64,000 bases of DNA, from the NCBI GenBank assembly GCA_036346405.1, contig CM070548.1, positions 53,536,279 to 53,600,278 of the forward strand, given 5' to 3'. The notes below the pieces were generated by a model. It searched no databases. It was given only the letters and a program-made list of their open reading frames with translations, and had not been told where the DNA came from. Numbering within the stretch: the stretch's first letter is position 1; the number at the start of each line of letters is the position of its first letter. The DNA comes from Phyllostachys edulis. Its lineage: Eukaryota > Streptophyta > Magnoliopsida > Poales > Poaceae. The position numbers and the translations under genes were made by a program. This document shows, piece by piece, positions 53,971-64,000 of the stretch.

Positions 53971-56260
53971 GTTGGCGCCGTCCGTGGGGATCTTCGAGTC
54001 ATCAGCTTTTCTTCGTCTTTCCAATTCTCATGCTCTCGTGGCAGGAGAGTGGAACGAGGAGAACCGGTTCGACTTGGCCGATTACGTAGATATCGACATG
54101 GATGCTGGTTTTGACTACAAGCCGAGTGATGCATCATCCAATGGTGATGTCGTCTCCGGAGATCTTTCTCCAGGAGACCTTACCACCGATGGAGTTGAGG
54201 AGGGATGCTTATCCCCCACAACGATACGTCCAGATGGGGAACCAGCTTCCTCAGAGGGCAAGAGTCAATCTGATCACAATGGGGGCTGTCCCAAGGTAGA
54301 CTCAGGGCATAGCGAGGGTTCCCTTTCTAAATGTTCAAGTCCACCTGAGATAGTCCGACCTGACGCAACAACTCTTGGAAGTCGTAATTTCGGATCTTCA
54401 TCAGCATCTGGTGGTTCTCTCTCTCCGACAAGCCCCACCAAGGATGCGATCGAACACGCTCTCCCTGTGAGTTCGACCATCCCAACGCAGGGCTCACCTA
54501 CCGACGGAGATGGCTATAACCCGGAATTCCCCTTCCTAGAGGGGTTTGCTCCAAGTCGCCAGATGGTGTCATTCGACTACTCCTCAAGCGAGGAGGCCTC
54601 TAGCGCAACTGGAAATCATCAACGGGAGGTCTTCGTCCTTCCCTCCAGTGGCAATAACTCTCCTAGAGATAGGGCTGAGGATGCTCTCCGAAGATCACAG
54701 CCTACGACTGCTTGTAGCATTGACAAGGACACCTCCGGTGATGAACAGAGTGAATACTCTGATGAGCGTGCGGGAAATTCTCGAGATCATCGCACTTCAC
54801 TAAGGCAAGCTCAAAGATCAGGTATGGATAATTCTGACACAATTCGACGAAAACGAGTTGCAGCCCAAAGAAAATTGCCTAGACGCACTCAATACTAGTC
54901 GGAAGAAGCTCAGGACCTTCAGCATATCAATGATCTGCTCGAGAACGCATCTCAAGAACTTGCCCGAGCACCTGGCTACGACCTCTTCGTCGAAGAGATC
55001 ACATGAAGGCTGCGGAGCACGATGAGCAAGCTCAAATGTCCCCGCCGACATCATTCAGGAAGTCATAGCAGTACGACTCCATCAACTTCCAATCGTTCGA
55101 ATAAATCACCGTAGGGAGATCGACGCAAGTTGCGTCGTTCTCCAAACCGGAAAAGGGTTCCTCGAACGCCTGATGATCAGAAAGCACCCAGGAGAGGTGA
55201 TCATTCACCACTCCGACCTAGAGGTTTGCAACAGCAGACAAAATACGAGGAGTATTACCCTCGTAGGATCGAGACTTATCATAAGTCAGATTCACCAGTT
55301 GCTAGGTATCGTCGAGTACGATCACCTGGCGACCTCAACCCCTCTTTTCTGCAAAGGAGGCGTTACAACGTAATTACCGGATGTCGAGCATTCTCGCCGA
55401 CCTCGAAAGCGCTTCCATCAGCTGCGGTTTCGACCAGGGAACATGGAGAAATTTGATGGGTCTCAAAATCCCATCGAATTCCTTCAGATCTACACGATTG
55501 CTATCTCAGCAGCAGGGGGAGGAGAGCGTGTCATGGCGAATTACCTTCCGACTGTGCTCGAATCCGCTCGATCGTGGTTATTAAACCAACCACTCGAGTC
55601 GATCTACTCGTGGCAACACCTCTGCGACCTACTGCTGGAAAATTTTCAGGGCACCTACTATCGCCCCGGGAAAGAGGACGACTTACACAAGATGTGACAA
55701 AATGACCACGAGACACTGCTCTAATTCATCAGGCATTTCAGTCAGGTCCACAATTCAATTCTTGAGGTTTCCAACTCATCTGTTATCAGAACCTTCAAGC
55801 AAGGAGTACGCAGCAGGATCACCGAGGACATCGCTTTGAACCCTCCGGCTACTATTGTTGAACTCTTTGAAATGGATGATCGGTACGCAACTGCTGATGA
55901 AGCAGTCGAGTGAAACAAAATCATCGATCGAGATGATCAGCACCCTCAAGAGACTGGCGAAGGTGGTAAGAAGAAGGATAATAAGGCCAAGAAATCCAAT
56001 AATAAGGCAAAGGGCCAAAAACCTCAAGCCAATGGTTCTAAGGAGGTCCTGGCTGTAAGCGATAAGGAGCCACAAAATGCCAAACAATACTCCGATCGAG
56101 GCAAAGGTAAGCGCCCCGAACGAAAGAACAGTAAGCCTAGGTGCTGTCATTTCCATAAAAAGGAAGGACATGACCTTCGCAACTGCCGAGTTTTTCAACG
56201 ACAACTCGTGGACTACTACAATGGTAAAAGGCCACTTCCTACTCTCGAAGAAGTAGGATA
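53971..56260 (+). pseudogene. gag of copy B
   Basis: A Ser/Pro-rich, probably disordered N-terminal region runs openly to 54898 (a likely start is the ATG near 54099, MDAGFDYKPSD; the frame is open back into the LTR). After stops it continues in pieces, with a basic stretch (RRSPNRKRVPRTPDD, 55130-55456). The Retrotrans_gag fold at 55443-55697 shows MEKFDGSQNPIEFLQIYTIA, ANYLPTVLESARSWLLNQ and LLENFQGTYYRPG, and the zinc-knuckle-like CHFHKKEGHDLRNC lies at about 56145-56190. Several stops (54896, 55005, 55110, 55695, 55912) make it inactive. Gag would assemble particles around element RNA. Confidence 0.85.
53973..53992 (+). promoter_or_regulatory. primer binding site of copy B, tRNA-Asp-like
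   Basis: TGGCGCCGTCCGTGGGGATC follows the LTR after 2 bases. TGGCGCCGT and GGGGATC fit the 3' end of plant tRNA-Asp with mismatches between, a PBS type common in Tat and Athila elements. Confidence 0.75.
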
Positions 56261-57000
56261 AGTTAGTGGTCGTACACAGTCAGACGACAACGGTGAGATG
56301 TCGTTTCAAGATCCTGAACACACCATCGAGCACATCTTTGGAGGATCATCGGCATATGAGTCAAGGCGACAGCTTAAGGCAGTCGAACGCGAGGTAAACT
56401 CAATTGACCCTCCTCTTGTCAATAATTTGCCGAAATGGTCGGAAGTCACCATCTCTTTCGAGAAGGTTGACTGCCCGATCCCTTCGACTCGACCAGGTCA
56501 ATTTCCGATCGTGGTCGAACCCACTATCAACAACTATCGAGTAAATCGAGTGTTGATTGATGGTGGTAGTTCGTTGAACATTCTGTTCACGAACACCCTG
56601 GACGAAATGCAAGTAACCAGGACCAAGGTAAGACCGGTAAGATATTTATTTCATGGTATTATACGTGGTCTTCGCCAAACCCATTGGTTAAGTTTCTCTT
56701 CCTTTAACATTTGGCTCACCAAGTAATTTCAGGACGGAGAAGATCTCCTTTGATATGGTCGATTTCGATATGGCATATAACGCCATACTCGGACGACCAG
56801 CTTTGGCAAAATTCTTAATGGCAATTCATTATGGGTATCAATGTCTTAAGATGCTAGGTCCCAAAGGAGCAATCACAATTTATTGTGATAAGAAGATGGC
56901 ACATACCTGTGACCGTCGATCCCTCGAGATGGTGGGTCAGATACTAGCTCGAGAAGAAAAAGGGTAGCCTTCGACCAAGCACTCGAAGCCTAAAGCTACG
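56261..57000 (+). pseudogene. aspartic protease of copy B
   Basis: The frame 56298-56726 contains PIPSTRPGQFPIVVEPTI and the active-site motif VLIDGGSSLNILF (about 56550-56585). The DGGS form is usual in Tat elements. Later DFDMAYNAILGRPALAKF (about 56761-56815) marks the end of the protease fold. A frameshift near 56720 separates the two parts. Confidence 0.85.
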
Positions 57001-57857
57001 CCTAAGCCGAACGACCACATCAAAGAAGATCCCCTGGATCAGGAGGAGCCCTCTAAGACTGTTCGCATCGGGGATACTTCCGACCCCAAGTAAAAAGATA
57101 CTCTCATCTCTTTCCTCTAGGCAAATGTAGATGTCTTCGCGTGGCAAGCATTCGAGATGCCTAGAGTCCCCAGGGAAGTGATCGAGCACAGGCAGGTCTA
57201 CGTCCTGACAAAGTACCCGTAAAATAAAAATTATGGAGATTTGCCCCTAATCGACGAGATGCTAGAAGGTCAGAATTGGACAAGCTACTTAAAGCAGGCT
57301 TTATAAGAGAAGTCGACCACACAGAGTGGTTGGCCAACCCTGTAATGGTTAGGAAGTCTAACGGCAAGTGGCAAATGTGCGTAGACTTCACTGATCTTAA
57401 TAAAGCTTGTCCAAAAGATGATTTCCCTTTACCTCACATCGATCAGTTGGTTAATTCTACCGCTGGTTGTGAAACATTAAGTTTTCTAGATGCATATTCT
57501 GGCTGCCATCAGATTAATATGTGTCTAGAAGATGAAGAAAAGACCGCGTTTATTACTTCATTTGGTATATTTTGCTATGTCAAAATGCCATTTGATCTAA
57601 AACATGCTAGCGCTTCTTTTCAACGCTTGATGCAATCGACTTTTTCACCTCGGCTAGGCCGAAATTTGGAAGCCTATGTTGACGATCTAGTCATAAAAAG
57701 TATTAAACGGCTTGATCATGTTTCAGACTTGTAGGAGACGTTCGACAACCTCAAAAAACACCACCTGAAACTCAATTGTGAGAAGTGTGTGTTCGGAGTC
57801 TCTTCGGGGAAATTGCTTGGATTCCTGGTCTCTGTACGAGGGATCGAAGAAAACCCC
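57001..57857 (+). pseudogene. RT of copy B, truncated
   Basis: The frame 57276-57734 gives DKLLKAGFIREVDHTEWLAN, VDFTDLNKACPKDDFPLP and the catalytic box EAYVDDLVIKS, intact here in contrast to copy A. MPFGL has become MPFDL. The frame meets a stop at 57733 and the sequence is cut at 57857 by copy C. Confidence 0.9.
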
Positions 57858-58640
57858 TATCGGTGTTTTAGAACCAAACTTACGTAAAGATTGTTTGATT
57901 CGGGGGGTCTATTAGAATGGAATCACGCAGAGAGATTGACACGGGGATTTTTATACAGGTTCAGGCCTTCTCCTGAGAGAATAACAACCCTACTCCTGTG
58001 TGTGTATGGTATTGAGTGTATTTTGAACAATCAGGGGAAAAACTAAGACTATTACAGATAGTGCTTGTATTCCTGATGGCCCGATTGATCTTGTCTGTCC
58101 CGGTTGATCCTCTCTCTGATTGCCGCCTTTTATAGTACGTGAAGGAGCGGCAGTTACTCCAGATAAAGCGGCGCCTCATCACCTCCCGTGAACGGGCGAC
58201 GTTGGTAATAATCACCGTGTATTAACTCCTCCACGCCGCTCAATGACTATATACCGTAGATAATGGAGTATTACGTGTCATTACTCATGAGAATAACAAC
58301 AGATGATGACGTTTGAATCCCTTAATCAATAAGACCCACTTGTCTCAGAGGTTTATTTGATCATAAGGTGGTCGAGTGACCTAATCGTAGAGGAGCCTAC
58401 GACTATGAGGTAGTCGTAGCAAGACTTACGACTATGGGATAGTCGTAGCATATCTTACGACTATGGGGGTAGTCGAGCATAACTTACGACTATGGGGGTG
58501 GTCGAGAAGAACTTACGACCACCCATTAGGCTCTTCCCTCATAACATTAAGGGGTATACTCAGGGTCCACATGACGTCATATTTACCTATAATAAGAATT
58601 ATAGATAAAAGATAAAATGAGGATTATTATATCCTCGTCA
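57858..58640 (-). repeat. 3' LTR of copy C
   Basis: The plus strand reads TATCGGTGTTTTAG (TG to TA at the edge) through ATATCCTCGTCA, the reverse complement of the copy A and B LTRs; 783 bp. GTCGTA/TACGAC units lie at about 58370-58520. Confidence 0.9.
58127..58134 (-). promoter_or_regulatory. TATA box of copy C LTR
   Basis: The minus strand reads ACTATAAAAGGCGG. Confidence 0.65.
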
Positions 58641-58656
58641 TCTAGCCCCCCAGCTT
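58641..58656 (-). promoter_or_regulatory. polypurine tract of copy C
   Basis: The minus strand reads GAAGCTGGGGGGCTAGA, abutting the LTR start TGACGAGG. Confidence 0.85.
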
Positions 58657-59189
58657 CAAGTGAAAGCAACTTACTTGGTAAAGGAGTTATAGATGGTCTT
58701 ACGACCACGAGAGGATCGTAGAAAAATAGTCGAAGGAAAAACTCTTCGATTGTATACTACTTTGACCAGAAATATGCTTGGTCAAGAAAATTACCTACGA
58801 CTATCAAGTAGTCGTAAAAGCATTCCTACGATCACGAGGTGGTCGTAGTATAGTGATCGGAAGAAAGAACTTTCCGATTATCATTTCCTTTGGTTGAAAA
58901 GATCTAATCAAGGAAGTAATTTCGCTTGAGGTGTAAACGCAAACCTGATTTTCTCGAGCGGACACACTGGGGAATCTCAAACGACGCCCGTTAGCCTGTC
59001 TGTTGAAGCGGTTCCCGAGACAGTGGCAACCCTTGGAATGTCACGCCTCCGGCTCAAGGTACGTGGTTATAAATACCTATCGGGGGGTAAAACCTAAGAT
59101 CTTACCTTTCCCCAAATCATTCTACTGTTCATCAAGTTCTTGTCTTCTCCGCCACCAACTCAGTCGAAAATCTCCTCTTCCTGAGAAAA
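58657..59189 (+). promoter_or_regulatory. upstream region of the antisense gene
   Basis: Contains further GTCGTA/TACGAC units (58690-58860) and a TATA-like GGTTATAAATACC at about 59063, about 125 bases before the ATG at 59190. Confidence 0.5.
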
Positions 59190-60124
59190 ATGGCCGGGAG
59201 AGTTTCCGAATGGGCCGAGTCGGAGATGGATACGGCAAAGATGCAAACCCTTGTCAATGCTGGGAAGATTCCAGAGAAAGTTCTTGTGGAGTGGTTCCCG
59301 GCGCATAAGCAGCAATGGCCGTCGGGGGAGGAAGGACAAATCCCCGTCTTCCAGCGTACAGAGTGTGGTCTTCGACACCGCTTCACCTTTTTCACATTGA
59401 TACTCGAGCATTTTGGAGTGGAATTGGTGAACCTTGGTCCTAATTCCATCACCATGCCGAGCGATTCAGATATCTGTGTGAGGCGACACAGGAATTCCAA
59501 ATGATCTTGAGCTTTTTCAAGATTTCTACTGGAATGGCTCGACTAACAGGATAATTGGAAGTTGTGGTTTGAAGCTCCATGACGGGAAGTCAAGGAGTAT
59601 ATTCAGATGTTCACTCGGTCCTCATGGCGTTGTGGAGGAAGAGGTGGTTTTATCGAAAGTCACCTCAAGAAGGCGATCTTACTTTCAAGGAAGGTCAGCG
59701 AAAAGAAAGCTTCCCCGATTCGACTCCCGGGATATCAATCGAATTGCCCCTATATTCAAGCCATCAAGGATTTGAAAGCGGAGGGGTTAATGGATGGTAT
59801 GTGGTGAAGGATTTCATCACACGCCTAATTAGTCCTTTGAAGAAACGAGTGCCTCCTATGTGGAGGTACACGGGCCAAAAGACCCACCTGGGACTACGAG
59901 GGAGGTAAGTAGTTTTTCGACTTAGCTCTCGTTTGGTCTTTTCGCAAAGTTGTTTAAAGAATGCCTTTATCTGTTTGAGCAGATCTTTCACCGCGGAGAT
60001 TGACGTTAGAGTCGACTGCTTATGAGAAGCCTCCGCCACTTAGTGTGGCGCTTCCTAAGATCCTTGCGGTCGTATCCGCAGAGGAAAGGATGGTTCGCCT
60101 AAAGGTAATCAAGAGTTGATTTTA

Positions 60125-60292
60125 TCCTTAGGACTTTATAGTCGAGAAAGAACTTACGACTAGAGAAATGTTGTAGAAAAACTTACAACTTAATAGTGAC
60201 CGTAGAAAATCTTACGGTCGAGGAAAGGTTGTAGAAAAACTTACAACTTGATACTGGTCGTAGAAGGTCTTACGACCAGTTAGTAATTCTTC
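60125..60292 (+). repeat. GTCGTA/CTTACGAC units inside the antisense gene, first cluster
   Basis: Five or six units of the type GGTCGTAGAAGGTCTTACGACC, the same motif as in the LTRs, lie in an intron-like stretch. Confidence 0.7.
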
Positions 60293-61899
60293 TTTTTCTG
60301 TTTTGCTTTACGTAAAGTAGGTATGGAAAATCGTCGGACGACGAAGAAGTCATCTCGATAACCATCGGTGCAGAGTTGACAAAGACAAAGGCTCAGTTCC
60401 TCCGCCCAAGAGACGCCGACTTACAAGAGCACGACAAGGGAGGAGCAAGCTCGAGTTCTAGCCCTTGACCGGATCCTCTGCAAAGCCTGTGGGCGCATAT
60501 AGCCGCAGCTTGAAGCCGAGGTCAAGCAAATTAAGCCGAGGAGGTCAAGCAATGAACCTCTTAAGCGCAAACCTCGCAAGGCCAAGGTACCTTTTTATTA
60601 CGACAAGAAAGCTTTCACAGTTTCTGCCACTTCTAGATTTGTCAAGCAACTAGAAAAGGAGAACTGGAAGGAGTTTATGTCTTTGTGAAGGACAACGCCG
60701 ATCCAAATGAGCCTACTGCTGAGGGTAGCGCTGCTCTTGGAGTGATCGAGACCGATCTCGGTCCTCCGGAAAGTCGAGACCATAGAGATGGTCCTGCTCA
60801 AGACTCACGACGACGTGGTCATGACTAAACCTATTCCCCAGCTTGAACTACGACCGGACGTGGTCGAGAAAAGAAGTCAAAGAATTCTTCCATCGGGAAG
60901 ATGGCTCCAAAGTTTCGATTAAGTCCAGATGCAGAGGTATGTGAAACAAGCTAAAGTGTAAGAACAACATTTACCTTTTGCTTTCCACAATTTGACTTGA
61001 TATCCTTTTGTTGTTTTTAGCCCGACTCCTTCAAATTTCGAGAATGCTTCCGTTGAGAAGCCTATTGCTACCTCTCCACCGGAGAGACAACAAGGAAGTG
61101 GTCGATGGATCATCCTCGCCCGTGGTAAAGAAGTCGTGGGCTCAAGCGATTGTCACGATCACGAAGTCGTAGCTATGGCCACCGAGGCACGCCATAGTTC
61201 TTGAGGTGGCATCTACAACCACCGAGGTAACCGCCATGACCACCGAGGTTGCGACTACTACTATCGAGGTAGCGGCTACACCTATTGAGGCGTGTTACGA
61301 CAACCGAGATAGTCGCCATGACCACTAACGTGGTCGTGGGACCAGCAGAGGAAGTCGAGAAGCCTCGCCCAAGGTGGTGATGTGCCGACCACCGTGCGGG
61401 GAAGGAAATCGCAGACCTCCTTCCGGTACCCAAAGAGAAACTACAATTTCAGAATCGGAAGATGAAGAATACTTCAATTTCTGCTCGATTTCTTTTGGCC
61501 TCGCTTCCATAGTAGGGTCTTACGCCTTTAGATCTCGCCACAGAGTCCCCATCCCAAAGACATTCCCAATAGAGGGAACACTTTTGATAATGAGCGCCTT
61601 GAGAAGGTTTGGTGGGACCAAGTTGAGAGAGTGGATGAGCTGAAGCACCCAGAGCTGGTTTACTCAATATTTGCTCGATCAAACATGAATGTAAGTATTT
61701 GATGATACTTATACATACAGGTATAATCTCCTCTTATTTCTCACTGTCTTGTCTTTTGCAGAAAGCCATAGAACAAATCGCCGTTGTCGGTGAATATCAT
61801 CGACAACTTCTAGAGCTGCGACAGGAAAAAGAGGAACTCTGCAAATAGGCAGAGAGGTGGTAAGTCACTGTTTTTCATAATCATTTTTGACTACTTATA

Positions 61900-62095
61900 T
61901 AGTACTTACGGGTTTGTCATGGAAAAACTCACGACTAGGTAATCGGTCGTTAAAGACTTACGACAAATGGCTTTGTCGAGAAGAACTTACAAATAGGTGA
62001 TGGTCGAGAAGAACTTACGACCATGAGATTTTGTCGAGAAAAACTTACGACTAGGTCGATGGTTGTAGAAGAACTTACAACCGATTGACCAATGC
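61900..62095 (+). repeat. GTCGTA/CTTACGAC units inside the antisense gene, second cluster
   Basis: Five or six degenerate units (GGTCGAGAAGAACTTACGACC type) lie within the intron 61860-62120. Confidence 0.75.
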
Positions 62096-63264
62096 TTATG
62101 TTCACTTTTATCCTTTGCAGTTGAGCAAAGGACGAAAGACCTTAGCCGACTCGCCGATTATGAAAAAGAGGAGTCAAAAAGCTATGGGAAAAAGTAGAAT
62201 TCCTTTGGGGAAACTTAAAGAAGCCAACTCGCAAACGCGAAATTGCAGGAAGGAATAAACGAAGAAGTCTTGAACTTAAGGCGCCACGACTTTGATCATT
62301 ATCTAACTCTCGCTTCTTTTCGTAAAAGAAGATGAGATGAGAAAGCTCCGAATGAAGTCAAAGAGAAAACTTCAGTCATTCACGAGCTTACTCAGATGTC
62401 CAAAAATAAAGATCAAGATCTTGAGACGCCGAGAACTCGAATATCGTAAGTAATTCTTTACCTGCGGTCCTTACGAAGTTATTTCCTTTTCTTACTCCCA
62501 CTTCTTTTCTAGAAATGGATCTTGAATTGGGAAGGCTTGAGAATGAAATCACGGAAAAAACCATGATTTATAACTGCACCGCCCTTATTGCAAAGAAGAA
62601 TGCAGAGGACATTAGATCATGGGAGAAAAAGCATGCCGAGACCGTTGCTTCCTATAATGAAGAGGTCAAGAAGTTGATTCTCGACTAGTGGGTAAGAAAT
62701 TCTTTTACCCGTGATTATTTTTGTTTTTACTTCCTCTAGGAGTTTATCTTTGTTTGACCAATCTTATTCTTTTCGTAACAAGTGGTCGAAAACAAAAGCT
62801 TCATGAGGCTTCGACTCGCACTCAACAGAGATGGAAGCAATGAAGATTAAACTTCAAGGCAACATCACGCTCTGAACAATGTGCTTGGTGAGCTACATAG
62901 TGAGGGAAAGACTCCTCAAGATGATACGATAACCGCCACATAAGTACTATTGGGGATCAAGTCGACTTTGCAAGATCTGGTGACTACTCAAGGCCAACCA
63001 AGTGAATCGATAAAGGAAGCGGTCGAAATCGCGAGAAGTTATGCATTAGCAAAACTTAAAGCTCATGACCCCAACCTTAATGTGCAACCACTTGAAGCCG
63101 ACTTCGACTGCTGTGAAGCAGAAGGAAGACGTCTGATGGAGGAGATGCAATCAGTTGGCCGGAAAGTTTCAGAGGAGATGCAGTTGGGATCTCCCTCTTC
63201 AGAGTAGCTTGTAATAAACATGTGAAAAACAAGCTTTTGTTGATGTAATATACGATCCATCTTG

Positions 63265-63545
63265 TTTCCTGCAAATTATCTTGTCGAGTAGTTAGTAACT
63301 CAAAAGATAATTAACGAATTTTAAAGACTAAAAATTGAAGTCAAATTAATGACTTTATCCTAGCCCCCGACTATTTGCTTAGTTTGTTAAACTAAGTAAA
63401 TAGTCTTGTCTCCTGCAAATCATCTTGTCGAGTAGTTAGTAACTCAAAAGATAATTAACTAATTTAAAGACTAAGAATTGAAATCAAATTATCCTAGCCC
63501 TCGACTATTTCTTTGAGTTTGTTTAGACAAACTAAGTAAATAGTC
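63265..63545 (-). repeat. 140-bp tandem duplication with hairpins, copy C tail
   Basis: Two adjacent copies, each with CTTGTCGAGTAGTTAGTAAC and ending in a hairpin: 63369-63405 (arms GACTATTTGCTTAGTTT and AAACTAAGTAAATAGTC) and 63503-63545. They lie between the convergent 3' ends of the antisense gene and pol. Confidence 0.8.
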
Positions 63546-64000
63546 TTTAGAAAGGGTTTCAAAACAGAGAGGTTTGTTTAACTTGTAGTTTTTGGCCGCA
63601 ATTGTCATGCCATCGTCAAAAGAGTGGTAACAATTGACACTAGGAAGTTCCTTCTAGTGGGTAGGACCACGTCAGAGAGGAGAGGCTTCGACTAGGTAAT
63701 GTTAACATCTCCGACTAGATTAATTAAATCGAGAACAAAGAACTTGAGTTAAACAAACATCCAGAGAACTTCAAAAATTCGTTCGCCCTTCTTTGAAGGA
63801 TTCAATAAGTCCGCCTGTTATCAAGAGTTGGAAACCGAACGATGCTAGGAAGTTCCTTCTAGTGGGGTGACCACGCAGAGAGGAGAGACTTGACTAGATG
63901 TGTTTCTTCCTCCGACTTAGTTAAGACGAATTGAATACACCAAAGGCAAATGAATAAATCTTAAAAGTGCACTCGCTTAGAATATTTTTCAAAAATGAAG
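63546..64000 (-). repeat. tail repeat block, copy C
   Basis: Reverse complements of the block described at 3239-3960 occur at about 63642-63700 and 63842-63898. Pol is not yet reached at the window end. Confidence 0.75.

Larger units (their letters stand above)
53205..57857 (+). mobile_element. Ty3/gypsy Tat-lineage element, copy B (5' part)
   Basis: 5' LTR, PBS, gag, protease and the first half of RT, in plus orientation, end abruptly at 57857 where the inverted LTR of copy C begins. The remainder would lie beyond copy C, outside the window. Confidence 0.92.
59190..63207 (+). pseudogene. multi-exon antisense gene of the Tat element (putative gypsy-type transposon domain)
   Basis: This gene runs opposite to the host element's pol. 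Exon 1 (ATG 59190) reads MAGRVSEWAESEMDTAKMQT, then VFQRTECGLRHRFTFFTLIL and LVNLGPNSI, the pattern of PF04195 (Transposase_28). It continues over a frameshift (about 59590) with WRKRWFYRKS, and later RLISPLKKRVPPMWRYTG to 59904. Consensus GT-AG introns are seen at 59905-59982, 61691-61761, 61860-62120 and 62446-62512, with others likely (for example 60105-60320 and 60936-61020). The later exons are Glu/Lys-rich and probably coiled coil (EYHRQLLELRQEKEELCK, ELGRLENEITEKT). The last exon (62950-63207) ends SEEMQLGSPSSE. The function is unknown; antisense extra ORFs are known in Tat elements such as maize Grande. Stops and shifts suggest decay. Confidence 0.7.
57858..64000 (-). mobile_element. 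Ty3/gypsy Tat-lineage element, copy C (3' part, minus strand)
   Basis: The 3' LTR lies at 57858-58640, a polypurine tract at 58641-58656, then a long interior that carries an oppositely oriented gene (59190-63207) and the tail repeats (from 63260). Pol is expected beyond 64000. It was inserted in the RT of copy B. In copy A the matching interior has lost about 4 kb. Confidence 0.88.

Noticed and set aside
57276..57734. Copy B RT as part of a functional element
   Set aside because: A stop closes the frame at 57733, gag has several stops and the element is cut by copy C.

Overview
This window looks like a transposon-dense stretch of a grass nuclear genome. It is most like rice (Oryza) in the kinds of LTR retrotransposons, CACTA elements and MITEs present, but the species is inferred, not proven. 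I see no bacterial-type operons, CRISPR arrays, rRNA or tRNA genes. Nearly all of the 64 kb is nested mobile DNA. The only conventional host gene I can support is a 69-residue DUF3339 membrane-protein gene at 21949-22158 (+).

Layout: (1) 1-5546 is the 3' part of a Ty3/gypsy Tat-lineage element (copy A, +) with RT, archaeal-type RNase H, integrase and a 3' LTR. (2) 5547-5605 and 20530-20777 are two pieces of one Mutator-like ORF, split by a complete 14.9-kb chromodomain Ty3/gypsy element (5606-20524, minus strand). That element has 3.2-kb LTRs, TSD GAGAT, an initiator-Met-type PBS, a leader ORF upstream of gag, and a 3-kb probable solo LTR of another family nested in its RNase H. (3) 20778-23720 holds the MULE flank, the DUF3339 gene and short repeats. 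(4) 23889-29891 is a minus-strand Sirevirus-like Ty1/copia element with gag and an env-position ORF but no pol. Its 2.2-kb 5' LTR runs from 29892 to 43916 and is split by an 11.8-kb CACTA element (30899-42692, TSD GAT). (5) That CACTA carries a decayed TNP2-type transposase gene and a second gene with DUF8039-like and Ulp1-like regions. The two genes are separated by an internal copy of the subterminal repeat array, and the second gene is preceded by two miRNA-precursor-like foldbacks. (6) 43917-44148 and 50103-50343 are remains of a second Sirevirus unit in tandem, split by a second, non-autonomous CACTA element (44149-50102) that has captured host gene exons (HGSNAT-like, RPN3-like and unidentified pieces). 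(7) 50344-53204 is intergenic, with a Tourist-like MITE nested in a Stowaway-like MITE. (8) 53205-57857 is Tat copy B (+), cut in its RT by Tat copy C (57858-end, minus strand). Copy C carries a multi-exon gene on the strand opposite to its own pol.

How it works together: the genes here serve element replication (gag, protease, RT, RNase H, integrase; CACTA transposases) and nearly all are broken. The most interesting material is accessory: the antisense gene of the Tat family and its shared short palindromic motif, the duplicated foldbacks and internal motif array of the CACTA element, the captured exons, the leader ORF of the chromodomain element, and the promoter-like palindrome arrays of the Sirevirus. 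Many 1-3-base differences between the LTR copies of the chromodomain element are indels, several at CAG/CTG or CCGG contexts, so some frameshifts may be sequence errors and not biology.
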